Part shown: positions 8,882 through 17,048 of the stretch, piece by piece
Layout: the number at the start of each line of letters is the position of its first letter
Position numbering within the stretch: position 1 is the first letter of the stretch
Source: Thiosocius sp942490985
Lineage (GTDB): Bacteria > Pseudomonadota > Gammaproteobacteria > Chromatiales > Chromatiaceae
NCBI GenBank assembly: GCA_942490985.1
Contig: CALNYW010000005.1
Coordinates: forward strand, 496,001-560,000
Length of the DNA: 64,000 nt
Direction of reading: 5' to 3'
The notes under the pieces: generated by a model
Databases searched by the model: none
What the model saw: only the letters and a program-made list of their open reading frames with translations
Told to the model about the DNA's origin: nothing
Translations under genes and position numbers: made by a program

Positions 8882-11173
8882 ATGGCAGACGATAAGAAAT
8901 TCGCAGGGTTCATCTGCACCGGCTGTGGCATCGGCGACCGCCTTGATGCCGGTCAGTTGGAACAGACGGCAAAGCGTGACGGCAAGATGGCAACCTGCCA
9001 CCAGCACGAGATGCTGTGTAGTAAGGAAGGCGTCCAGCTGATCCGCGACACTATCGACAGCGAGGGCGCGACCAATATCATGATCGCGGCGTGCTCGCGG
9101 CGCGCCAAGGTCGAGGCGTTCAACTTTACCGACGTGGCGATGACCCGCGCCAACCTGCGCGAAGGCGTGATCTGGTCCCGTCCGGACACCGACGAAAACC
9201 AGGAAACCACCCAGGAGATGGCGGACGACTACATCCGCATGGCCTGTGCCGAAGCCAAGTTCATGGTCAAGCCAAGCGTGTCCGGCGAGCAGGACATGAC
9301 CAAGACCATTCTGGTCGTCGGCGGCGGCGTAACGGGCATGACCGCGGCGCTGGAGACGGCGGCGGCAGGCTTCTCGGTACACCTGGTCGAAAAGACCGGC
9401 GAACTCGGTGGCTGGGCGGCAAAGTGGCACAAGCGCATCCCCGGCCGCGCCGCGGCCGCGGGTGTCGACAACGGCACCAATGTCGATTTGCCGATGCCCA
9501 CCGAAAACGATATCGGCGACATTGTCGCGGCCGTCGAGGCCAACGATAAGATCACCGTGCATCTGAACAGCACGCTGACCAAGACCTCGGGTGCACCGGG
9601 TCGATTCGCGGCCGACATTACGACCGAGTCCGGCGGCACGACGACCGAGAATTTCGGCGCCATCATCCAGGCCTCGGGCTGGAAGGAATTCGATCCGTCG
9701 GCTATCCCGGCACTGGGCTCCAATCACGCAGACGTGGTGACGAACGTCGAACTCGAGGCACTTGCCAAGGCGGCCGGTGACGGCCCCATCAAGCGCCCGT
9801 CCGACGGCAAGGAAGTCAAGTCGGTGGTGTTTGTACAAAACGCCGGCCAGGCCTCGACCGAAGAAGGCCACCTGCCGTACCACTCCGGCATCGGCGACAT
9901 GATCGCGATCAAACAGGCGTTCTATTTCAAGCACCAGAATGGCGACGACTGCGATACGACCATCCTGTTCGACAACCTGCGCACGCCGGGTGCGGCCGGC
10001 GAAGATTTCTATCGTTCCGGTCAGCAGGCCATGGTGATCTTTTCCAAAGGCGAGGTGAACGAAGTGACCAGCGCAGGCAATGGCGCCAAGGTCAGTTTCA
10101 AAGACCTCATCCTCGATGAGGACATCGACCTCGAGGCCGACCTGGTGGTTCTGGACTTGGGGATGGTACCGAACTCCGGTCCAGACCCTTACGCCGCCAA
10201 CGAGTCGCAGGAAGGCATGTCAGACGACGAAAAGGACGAGGCCAATGCAGCCGCAGAGGTCGCGATCCCGGTCGACTCGATCCTTGCGCTGGATTACCGT
10301 CAGGGTTCGGACCTGCCGCAACTGAAGTGGGGTTTCACCGATTCGCACTTCATCTGCTTCCCGTACGAGACACGTCGCACCGGCATCTATGCCTGTGGCC
10401 CGGTCCGTCGTCCGATGGACATCAAACAGGCCCAGGACGACGCCACCGGCGCGGCGATGAAGGCGATCCAGGCGGCGGTCAATGCCGGCCAGGGCTCGGG
10501 GGCACATCCGCGTGTCGGCGACCTGTCGTACCCGTCATTCCGCAAGGAAGGTTGCACCCAGTGCAAACGCTGTACCGTGGAGTGTCCGTTCGGTGCCATC
10601 AACGAAGACGAGCAGCGCTATCCGCAGTTCAACGAGTCGCGCTGCCGTCGCTGTGGCACCTGCATGGGCGCCTGTCCGGTGCGGGTCATCTCGTTCGAGA
10701 ACTACTCGATCGACACCGTCGGCCAGCAGATCAAGAACGTCGACATCCCCGACGAGTTCGACGAGAAACCGCGCATCCTGGTCATGGCCTGTGAGAACGA
10801 TGCCTACCCGGCGCTCGACCAGGCCGCGATGAGCGGTCAGGAGATCAGTCCGTGGGCGAGGGTCATCCCGGTGCGCTGCCTCGGTTCGGTGTCGCTGTCC
10901 TGGGTCACTGATGCGATGAACAGCGGTTATGACGGCATCGTGATGATGGGCTGCCAGCGTGGTGACGATTACCAGTGTCACTTCGTCCGGGGGTCGGCGA
11001 TGGCTGCCGAACGGATGGCGAAGGTGGGCGATACCCTGGAGACCTTGAACCTAGAGCCTGAGCGCGTTGCCGTGCACGAGGTTGCCATCACCGACATCGA
11101 GCGCGCACCAGCGCTGATCAAGGAGATGCAAGATGTCGTCGAAAGAGTGGGCATGAGCCCCTTCAAATTCTAA
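8882..11173 (+). CDS. qmoB: QmoB, HdrA/MvhD-like iron-sulfur flavoprotein
   Basis: 763-residue subunit B of the Qmo complex. The N terminus has CTGCGIGD and a CSRRAKVEAF segment. An FAD-binding motif follows (ILVVGGGVTGMTAALE, about residues 142-157), then KTGELGGWAAKWH. Two [4Fe-4S] ferredoxin motifs lie in tandem near residues 559-600 (CTQCKRCTVECP and CRRCGTCMGACP). The C-terminal MvhD-like domain has the cysteines of MACEND, VRCLGSVS and MMGCQRGDDYQCH. This domain order matches QmoB. Located in the cytosol or at the membrane face, it would relay electrons between AprBA and the HdrCB proteins encoded next. The ribosome binding site GGAGG overlaps the end of qmoA, so translation is coupled. 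Confidence 0.93.
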   Translation: MADDKKFAGFICTGCGIGDRLDAGQLEQTAKRDGKMATCHQHEMLCSKEGVQLIRDTIDSEGATNIMIAACSRRAKVEAFNFTDVAMTRANLREGVIWSRPDTDENQETTQEMADDYIRMACAEAKFMVKPSVSGEQDMTKTILVVGGGVTGMTAALETAAAGFSVHLVEKTGELGGWAAKWHKRIPGRAAAAGVDNGTNVDLPMPTENDIGDIVAAVEANDKITVHLNSTLTKTSGAPGRFAADITTESGGTTTENFGAIIQASGWKEFDPSAIPALGSNHADVVTNVELEALAKAAGDGPIKRPSDGKEVKSVVFVQNAGQASTEEGHLPYHSGIGDMIAIKQAFYFKHQNGDDCDTTILFDNLRTPGAAGEDFYRSGQQAMVIFSKGEVNEVTSAGNGAKVSFKDLILDEDIDLEADLVVLDLGMVPNSGPDPYAANESQEGMSDDEKDEANAAAEVAIPVDSILALDYRQGSDLPQLKWGFTDSHFICFPYETRRTGIYACGPVRRPMDIKQAQDDATGAAMKAIQAAVNAGQGSGAHPRVGDLSYPSFRKEGCTQCKRCTVECPFGAINEDEQRYPQFNESRCRRCGTCMGACPVRVISFENYSIDTVGQQIKNVDIPDEFDEKPRILVMACENDAYPALDQAAMSGQEISPWARVIPVRCLGSVSLSWVTDAMNSGYDGIVMMGCQRGDDYQCHFVRGSAMAAERMAKVGDTLETLNLEPERVAVHEVAITDIERAPALIKEMQDVVERVGMSPFKF

Positions 11174-11187
11174 GCGAGGTTCGCGTT

Positions 11188-11814
11188 ATGAGCGATATGA
11201 ACAGTGCAATGGTAGAGAAGTATCGCAACAGCTTCCTGTCGGAGGTTGAAGCGAACGTCGAGGAAGGCGAATGGGTCAAGATGTGCATGCAGTGCGGCGT
11301 CTGTGCCGGCTCCTGCCCACTGGGCGACGCCTGGGAACACACCCCACAGAAGATCTTCATGATGATCCGCGCTGGCAAGCGCGATGAAGTCTTGCAGTCG
11401 GACTCCATGTGGATGTGTACGTCCTGTTACAACTGTATCGTGCGTTGTCCGCGCGAGCTGCCCATCACCCACATCATGCATGGCCTGGCGCATTACGCGA
11501 AGCGGCTCGGCATCGTGCCGCAAGGGCAGCCGACCGCGAAGTTCGCGCAACTGTTTTGGGACAACCTGATGAAAAAGGGACGGGTCAACGAGCTCAAACT
11601 CGGCCTGAGTCTGTATTTCATGAATGGTTTCGGCGAGGGCGTGAAGACCTCGTTGAAAATGAAGGACATCGGCTTGGGTATGTTGAAGACCAAGCGCATG
11701 AGCCCGATGGAGATCATGGGCGGCCATGCCGTAAAGGATCTGTCCGGATTCCAAAAGGTCATCCAAAAGGCGCAAGAACTCGAAGACGCCCGTATCGCCA
11801 AGCACGGCGGTTAA
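11188..11814 (+). CDS. hdrC: HdrC-like iron-sulfur protein of the qmo operon
   Basis: 208-residue ferredoxin-like protein with two [4Fe-4S] motifs, CMQCGVCAGSCP and CTSCYNCIVRCP, as in heterodisulfide reductase subunit C. It lacks the membrane-spanning HdrE-like domain that is fused to the HdrC-like part in the classical QmoC of sulfate reducers; no hydrophobic helix bundle is present. Together with the HdrB-like protein encoded 14 bases downstream it appears to take QmoC's place. That gene content (qmoAB followed by hdrCB) is, from memory, known from Gram-positive sulfate reducers and some sulfur oxidisers. It should be soluble and pass electrons from QmoB to HdrB. Confidence 0.88.
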   Translation: MSDMNSAMVEKYRNSFLSEVEANVEEGEWVKMCMQCGVCAGSCPLGDAWEHTPQKIFMMIRAGKRDEVLQSDSMWMCTSCYNCIVRCPRELPITHIMHGLAHYAKRLGIVPQGQPTAKFAQLFWDNLMKKGRVNELKLGLSLYFMNGFGEGVKTSLKMKDIGLGMLKTKRMSPMEIMGGHAVKDLSGFQKVIQKAQELEDARIAKHGG

Positions 11815-11828
11815 CAGGAGAAGTATCC

Positions 11829-12728
11829 ATGGCAACACGCGAATATTCCTTTTACCCCGGATGCTCTTCGCAAAAGGGGGCATCCTCATCGAACTATCTG
11901 GTCTCGGTGCAGACCATGTGCGAAGAGCTGGATATCCAACTCAACGAGATCCCGGACTGGAACTGCTGCTCGGCGTCGATCGGTTACGCGGGCGGCGGCG
12001 AACTACCGAGAATGGCGCTTTCGGCACGCAACATCGCGCTGTCCGAAGAGCACAACCCCGGGCAAGAGATCGTCGCGACCTGCGCGGCCTGCTGGCTCGC
12101 GACCCGGGAGACCCAGGAGCGGCTCGAGGCCGACCAGGGGCTGCTGGCTGAAACCAACCAGGCGCTCGGCGAGGCCGGCCTGAAGCTGAAGAACGACACC
12201 CCGATCAAGCACATGGCCGAAGTCCTGATCGAAGACATCGGCTACGACGCAATCGGCGAAAAGGTCAAGAAGCCGCTCGAAGGCATCAAGATCGCCGGCT
12301 ACGTCGGCTGCCAGACCAACCGTCCGTTCGGGATCTCCGGCGAAAGCTATGAAAACCCGAAGTACCTCGACAAGCTGGTCGAAACACTCGGTGCTGACTC
12401 GGTCCCCGACTACGAGAAGAAGGTGCAATGCTGTGGCGGCGCCCTGGCGTTCTCAGAGCCACAGAAGTCGCAGGAGATGATCAAGGGCATTATCGAGTCG
12501 GCCTACGACCATGGTGCGGACATGATCGTCACGCCGTGCCCGGTCTGCCAGATGAACGTTGAGGTCTACCAGGATCAGATCAACGATACGTTCGGTACCA
12601 AGTTCAAGATGCCGGTGGTGTACTACTCGACGCTGATGTCGGTCGCCTATGGTCGCTCGGCGCAAGATGCCGCGCTGAATGGGCAGGTGATTCCCGCCAA
12701 GCAGCTCGAAGAGATTGCCGCGAAATAG
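11829..12728 (+). CDS. hdrB: HdrB-like CCG-domain protein of the qmo operon
   Basis: 299-residue protein with two cysteine-rich CCG domains. The first runs from YPGC through NCCSA to CAACW, and the second from YVGCQ through QCCGG to CPVCQ. These motifs bind the noncubane [4Fe-4S] clusters of heterodisulfide reductase subunit B. An AGGAG ribosome binding site precedes the chosen ATG; the frame is open upstream but that part overlaps hdrC. Last gene of the qmoAB-hdrCB operon, 48 bases before a strong terminator. Its electron acceptor is unknown; a disulfide carrier or a membrane quinone system are both possible, since no membrane subunit is encoded here. Confidence 0.9.
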   Translation: MATREYSFYPGCSSQKGASSSNYLVSVQTMCEELDIQLNEIPDWNCCSASIGYAGGGELPRMALSARNIALSEEHNPGQEIVATCAACWLATRETQERLEADQGLLAETNQALGEAGLKLKNDTPIKHMAEVLIEDIGYDAIGEKVKKPLEGIKIAGYVGCQTNRPFGISGESYENPKYLDKLVETLGADSVPDYEKKVQCCGGALAFSEPQKSQEMIKGIIESAYDHGADMIVTPCPVCQMNVEVYQDQINDTFGTKFKMPVVYYSTLMSVAYGRSAQDAALNGQVIPAKQLEEIAAK

Positions 12729-12776
12729 GCAAGGCTTGAACGTACGGGCCAAACGGCCGTCGAGGCTTAAAACGGA

Positions 12777-12806
12777 AACCCCGCCATCACCGGCGGGGTT
12801 TTTTTA
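12777..12806 (+). terminator. Rho-independent terminator of qmoAB-hdrCB
   Basis: Perfect 9-bp stem AACCCCGCC / GGCGGGGTT around the loop ATCACC, followed by a run of T. It lies 48 bases after the hdrB stop and closes the operon. Confidence 0.9.
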
Positions 12807-13274
12807 TTGTCTACACCCTTTCCACGCACGCAGCACCAAGGTGTTGTGCTCCAACTCGAGGACCCTTGCTAATCCGCATATTGCACCAGTCGATCGGGGA
12901 CGCCTGAAATCGAATCGACGACGAAGGGGCGAAAGCGAATTCTGGAGCACGATTGAAACGTGACAGTTTGTTCCCTCGTCCCCGATCTATCCGAGCCCTC
13001 GCTTGTCCAGGCACGTTTGCACTTGCCCTTCACTCAACCCATAGCTACGGCTATGGTCCTGTTCGGCGCTTCCCTGCGCCTCACCCCTGCGGGGCTTGCG
13101 CGCAATACCGCTCCAGGCGGTATTGTCGTTCCAGGGCGGCGTCCAACCGCACCTGTCCGGCGCGATCATCTCGGATACTGGGTAGAGTCGACGACTGGCG
13201 CGGTAACCACAGGTCGTGGGGAGTCGCTGTTGCCGGCGGCTTTCACCCTGCGCCGGTGCCTCAATCCAGACCAT
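12807..13274. other. Hairpin-rich non-coding stretch
   Basis: No credible gene. The minus strand contains several perfect short hairpins in a row: CAATACCGC/GCGGTATTG (13109-13131 area), CCATAGC/GCTATGG near 13038-13055 and a CCGGCG/CGCCGG pair near 13240. The density suggests a structured RNA or remains of a mobile element continuous with the group II intron remnant that follows. Long open frames on the plus strand here have arginine- and serine-rich translations without recognisable domains and look like chance frames in GC-rich DNA. Confidence 0.4.
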
Positions 13275-13300
13275 AGTCCCGTTTCCAGTCGCCGCTCGTC

Positions 13301-13333
13301 GCACCGGACGTGCGGATCTCCCGCATCCGGCGC
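13301..13333 (-). ncRNA. Group II intron domain V
   Basis: A 33-base hairpin on the minus strand: GCGCCGGATGCGG, a short GAGAT loop, then CCGCA, a two-base CG bulge and TCCGGTGC. The fold, bulge position and catalytic-triad position fit domain V. The triad reads CGC where most group II introns have AGC; the pairing base changes with it (C-G instead of A-U), which keeps the stem. Confidence 0.75.
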
Positions 13334-13522
13334 TCGGACGAGGTGTCATGCCGTCGCCCACGGCGGGTCACGCGTGCGCACCAACAACCGTTGCAGTCCT
13401 AAAACGTCTCAGAACGGCTTGCCAGGAAATCGTGCAGCTCCCCTGACCCAGTTGCGGATGTTGCCTGCGTGACCACCGGTTCAGCCACCTGAGTAGGTGG
13501 CTTGCACCAGTTCACCCAATCG

Positions 13523-13606
13523 TCAAAACAGATCGGACGATTCCTTCGCTTTCGCATGAAGTGCCTGCTGAAGTTTCTGTAGCTTTTCCGGAGCTCGTAG
13601 GTTCAC
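13523..13606 (-). pseudogene. Remnant of group II intron maturase (N terminus)
   Basis: Twenty-seven codons beginning with a GTG at 13606 encode APEKLQKLQQALHAKAKE, matching the start of group II intron reverse transcriptase/maturases (which continue with an RFYLLYDK-like block). Here the frame ends at a TGA immediately afterwards and no RT motif such as YADD follows. This indicates an internal deletion of more than 1 kb. Confidence 0.7.
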
Positions 13607-14119
13607 ACCAGTCTCCTCTACCTCACTTCTTTCAACACTGCCCCCGAACTGAGGCCCCTTTCCTCCGCCGGCATTACCCGGCCTCAGCGGTACTACGGGC
13701 CTCCCGCCACCCCAAACAGCCCGGCCTGGCCCTCGCGGGTTGCCGGTTGGTGCACACGCTACACCACCGCCTGGGGCTTCCCGTGTTGCGTCGCTCTCCC
13801 TTGTACATGCATGCCGTCGCCACTACCCCGGCGGAACCGCTGGGTGCGTTCATCGCTTGCTTCCCCAGCAACAGCGGCCTTCCCCGAATTACAGGCGGGT
13901 CGGCTTCCGCATTGCCCTTTTCGAGGCCTGCTCAGCGTTCACTACTCGTTCGGCCTGCATGCTCGCAGAACCACTGAATGGTCCTTTACACCAGAGGCTT
14001 CGACTGCTTCGTTACCTCCACAGCCGCTCCGATTGCTACCGGCTGGAGCGATAATTGCCGGGTGGGAATTCCACCCACTGAGAGAACGCGCCTTTTCACG
14101 GCGCACTGCAATATGCGGG

Positions 14120-14761
14120 CTAAGCGGCCTGCTTTTTCAGCAAGCGCGCAATATTGGCCCGGGCCCGCCGCTCATACCGCAAGCGGAAGAACGGCGTTCG
14201 ATACAGATAGGACCGGTGAGTAAGCTTTTCCAAGAACAGCGCCTGGGCAACAAGATAGGGCGGGTCCGGCACGTCGGGCTGCTCTTGACGCAACAATCGA
14301 TTATCTTCAATAAAGTCAGGCCAGGGGCGCCCAAGACTCGCCAGGTCGATATCGACCATAAAACCACCATGCTGATCGCTTGGCTTATGGTCGTGCGTGG
14401 TATCGAGAATCATTGATGCGACACGCTCGACCAGTAGCGGTGCGGCCGCACCTGCGGCATGCCTGAACATCTCAGCGCTGTCCGCCTCATTCGAATGATT
14501 GCCAGGCTGATGGACAGCATCATGGAACCAGATGGCCAGTTCAACCGCGTCCGGCAGAGGCATACGTTGCGCCGCCAGGTCATGTTGCGTAAGGCAGAAA
14601 CGGATGTGTTCGATTGTATGGTAACGCCGATGCGGCTCCGCATAGGACCGCTCCAGCCGTTGCACAACCTTTTCCACACCACCAGTTGATGGCCCCAGAT
14701 TGCGCTGCCACAAGGCCAGGAACCGTTGCCGCAAACCGTTGGGCCAGGGTTTATACGCCAT
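14120..14761 (-). CDS. HD-domain predicted metal-dependent phosphohydrolase
   Basis: 213-residue protein resembling the predicted HD-superfamily hydrolases of about 200 residues. Metal-binding-type motifs are visible: YHTIEHI near residue 48, WFHDAVH near residue 78, TTHDHK near residue 120 and DIDLASLG further on. HD proteins of this type hydrolyse phosphate esters or nucleotides, but the substrate is unknown. It is monocistronic. A group II intron remnant starts 13 bases past its TAG stop, so its original downstream sequence or terminator was probably the insertion site. Confidence 0.8.
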   Translation of the reverse strand: MAYKPWPNGLRQRFLALWQRNLGPSTGGVEKVVQRLERSYAEPHRRYHTIEHIRFCLTQHDLAAQRMPLPDAVELAIWFHDAVHQPGNHSNEADSAEMFRHAAGAAAPLLVERVASMILDTTHDHKPSDQHGGFMVDIDLASLGRPWPDFIEDNRLLRQEQPDVPDPPYLVAQALFLEKLTHRSYLYRTPFFRLRYERRARANIARLLKKQAA

Positions 14762-14868
14762 CGCTCAGACGCCGTTTTTCTCGTTCAGTCAATTGACTAG
14801 CGTCGTCGCGGCGGCAAACTTGAGCCGCGACACGGGTATCCGGCAGACCGCTATCTCGCTCGCAACGG

Positions 14869-15840
14869 CTAAATCTCCGGCCTGTAGAGCACCACCTGAT
14901 CGCGACCACCCCGTTTGGCGGCGTAGAGCGCCTGGTCAGCACATTCGATCCACGCCTTGGTGTTGTCGACAACCGCTCCGAGTTCACTAACACCGAGGCT
15001 GATCGTCACCGAGATCGCGCCGGCGTCGGTCTCAATCGACTCGGCGGATACCATGCGCCGGAGACGCTCGGCCATCATCAATGCGCCACGTTCAGAGGTC
15101 TCGATCAATAACAAACCAAACTCTTCGCCGCCGTAACGCCCGGCGATATCCGTGGCCCGCGCGGTATACCGGACGACCTCGGCGACGCGACGCAATACCT
15201 GGTCGCCGGCCGGGTGGCCGTAATTGTCGTTGACCCGCTTGAAGTGGTCGATATCAAACAAGATCAGGCTTGCCGGCGAATCGGTACGTCGGGATCGGCG
15301 AAATTCTTCGTTCAGCCGCTCCTCCCAATAGCCCCGGTTGAACAGCTTGGTCAATCGGTCAGTTCGGCTCACCACCTCCAGTTTTGCGTTGGCGGCTTGC
15401 AGGTCCATGCGGTTAACGGCAACCTCGGTGACGTCGTGAATGACGATCCCGACATGTTTGACTGCGCCATCGGCTGAAAGCAACGGCATAAAGGTCGTGT
15501 TCTGATACATGCATTCCGCAGCACCGGTCACTGGGCGATAACTTTGAAAGCGCAGCAGGTAGGGACGCTGCTCCCAGGTCGTGAATGCGGGCGCGTGCAA
15601 GGTGAGAACGCTATCCACCTTGCGTTGAAACCAGTCCTTGGGAATCTCGGGGAAAACCTCCCAGACCGGCTTGCCGATTACCGCCTTCGGCCTGAGATTG
15701 CTGTGGTTCTGCATGAAGCTGTTCCACAAGTTCAGTCGGTAGGCGTCATCGACAACCATCACGCCGACTTCAAGGGTCTGCAGCATATCCATCAACCAGT
15801 GGATTTCACGCAGTTCGGACTTGTCCTCCAGCATACTCAT
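14869..15840 (-). CDS. PAS-GGDEF diguanylate cyclase
   Basis: 323-residue cytosolic diguanylate cyclase. An N-terminal PAS-like domain (about residues 15-140, with GVMVVDDAYRLNLWN) is followed by a short coiled linker (LQAANAKLEVVSRTD) and a GGDEF domain with the active-site variant GGEEF preceded by RY (near residue 240). FDIDHFKRVND carries the metal-binding aspartate. It lacks membrane segments. Its ATG overlaps the stop of the upstream receiver/CheC-like gene by four bases (ATGA), so the two are translationally coupled. The pair probably couples a phosphorylation signal to c-di-GMP synthesis. Confidence 0.9.
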   Translation of the reverse strand: MSMLEDKSELREIHWLMDMLQTLEVGVMVVDDAYRLNLWNSFMQNHSNLRPKAVIGKPVWEVFPEIPKDWFQRKVDSVLTLHAPAFTTWEQRPYLLRFQSYRPVTGAAECMYQNTTFMPLLSADGAVKHVGIVIHDVTEVAVNRMDLQAANAKLEVVSRTDRLTKLFNRGYWEERLNEEFRRSRRTDSPASLILFDIDHFKRVNDNYGHPAGDQVLRRVAEVVRYTARATDIAGRYGGEEFGLLLIETSERGALMMAERLRRMVSAESIETDAGAISVTISLGVSELGAVVDNTKAWIECADQALYAAKRGGRDQVVLYRPEI

Positions 15841-16826
15841 CCGACGTGGTAATTGAGGTGCTTCTTGATCGCCGGAAGCGAGCCATCGGTAAACAACAGC
15901 ATCATGTTGGCGCTGATATTGTGATGTTCAATGGCAAATGCGAGCTCGATGGTCAGAACGCTTCGCCAGTTTGCCTTGTTGCGTCGGATCATTTCCGAGA
16001 TCTGACGCCGCTCACCGAGCAACATCGGGTGACTCAGGCTGAAGCTGGTGTCGAGTTGATCGGCAAGCCCGTTCAGACAAGCGCCGGTCAGCAAGCTCGC
16101 CGTATCCATAAGCAACTCGATTTTCGCCGCATCGCTCAGCGATTCGTCACGATGCAGCAACGCAGCCAAGTCGTCGTAACTGGAATCATGCAGCAGCAAC
16201 AGTGCTTCACCCGCGATACCACCACCAATGAACCCCTGGCACAGGGCGGAGATACCATCATTGCCTGCCGCATGTTCCAACGCCATCTGCAATTCACCGC
16301 TCTCAAGCAGACTGACTTGCGGAAGCGGCAATTCGACAAACACCTCAAGTAGCCTGGCAAGCAGATCACCCGCGCGCCCCATCGCGACGTTGGCAACCTC
16401 CCGAAGCCCATCCATGACGTCGATATCGCCCGCATCCCAGGGAACCGCAGCAGCACTCGGCAGATCGAGGCCCAACCGCGCAAGGATCGGACCGAGTGCG
16501 GCCTGATCGACCGGTTTCTGAATGAAGTCTTCCGCACCCGCCTGCATGACGCGGGCACGCGCCTCCGGCTGAATATCGCCCGAAACGACGATCACCCGAC
16601 AGCTCAACGCCTCTTCTTCAATGACCTGCAAAACCCCGTAGCCATCCAGATTGGGCATATTCAGATCGAGAAAAACCAGTTCTCCTTTGCCAGCGCGAAT
16701 CGCTGCAACCCCTTCGATGCCGTCGGCTGCGAACGTCATCGTCGGGTTCCAGGCAGACGGCAGGGCGCGTGCCATCTGCTGACGCGCGAAGCTCGAATCG
16801 TCGCAAATGAGTATCTGAGGGACCAC
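15837..16826 (-). CDS. Response regulator with CheC-like domain
   Basis: Receiver domain at the N terminus (ILICDDSSFARQQMARAL; phospho-acceptor in VFLDLNMPNLDGYG; conserved Lys in DFIQKPVD), fused to a C-terminal domain of about 190 residues. That domain resembles the CheC/CheX/FliY phosphatase fold (DGLREVANVAMGRAGDLLARLL and later ELLMDTASLLTGACLNGLADQ). It is probably cytosolic. The start is uncertain: a GTG at 16826 places VVPQILICDD at the N terminus as expected for a receiver, although the frame is open to 16988 and no strong ribosome binding site is visible. Downstream is a coupled diguanylate cyclase gene, so this protein may set the cyclase's activity in response to a histidine kinase encoded elsewhere. 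Confidence 0.8.
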   Translation of the reverse strand: MVPQILICDDSSFARQQMARALPSAWNPTMTFAADGIEGVAAIRAGKGELVFLDLNMPNLDGYGVLQVIEEEALSCRVIVVSGDIQPEARARVMQAGAEDFIQKPVDQAALGPILARLGLDLPSAAAVPWDAGDIDVMDGLREVANVAMGRAGDLLARLLEVFVELPLPQVSLLESGELQMALEHAAGNDGISALCQGFIGGGIAGEALLLLHDSSYDDLAALLHRDESLSDAAKIELLMDTASLLTGACLNGLADQLDTSFSLSHPMLLGERRQISEMIRRNKANWRSVLTIELAFAIEHHNISANMMLLFTDGSLPAIKKHLNYHVG

Positions 16827-17048
16827 ATCGTGATTAAACGCCAAACAACGTGAGGGCCCAAATGAAATTTCGGATGCGATCATCATGAACAACAGCGCAA
16901 ACCATATCGATACCGCAGGACTCATGGTAAGAATGCTGCGCCTGCACATGCTGCCGCATTTGACCCGCCTCAAAGCACGCTCGCCCATATTTCAATAAAA
17001 ATAATATAAGCAAACACCAATATAGTTTGCGTAGACGGGAGAGCTTCT

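Larger units (their letters stand above)
13275..14106 (-). mobile_element. Degenerate group II intron, ORF almost deleted
   Basis: Read on the minus strand, the element starts with the group II consensus GTGCG at 14106, 13 bases beyond the stop codon of the HD-domain gene. About 500 bases of structured, hairpin-rich sequence follow (domain I-III region). A short remnant of the maturase N terminus is next (13523-13606), and then a typical domain V at 13301-13333. Nearly all of the reverse transcriptase is missing, so it cannot move on its own. The 3' end (domain VI) was not resolved; 13275 is an estimate. The subclass is uncertain. The plus-strand frames across this region are shadows of the RNA element. 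Confidence 0.75.

Noticed and set aside
8678..9934. 418-codon minus-strand frame across qmoA/qmoB
   Set aside because: Antisense to well-supported qmo genes, with low-complexity Gly/Asp/His-rich translation.
12960..14416. Several plus-strand frames of 130-200 codons (SPRTEAPFLRRHY-type proteins)
   Set aside because: They run antisense through the group II intron remnant. Such frames are commonly annotated as hypothetical proteins, but the sequence is explained by the RNA element.
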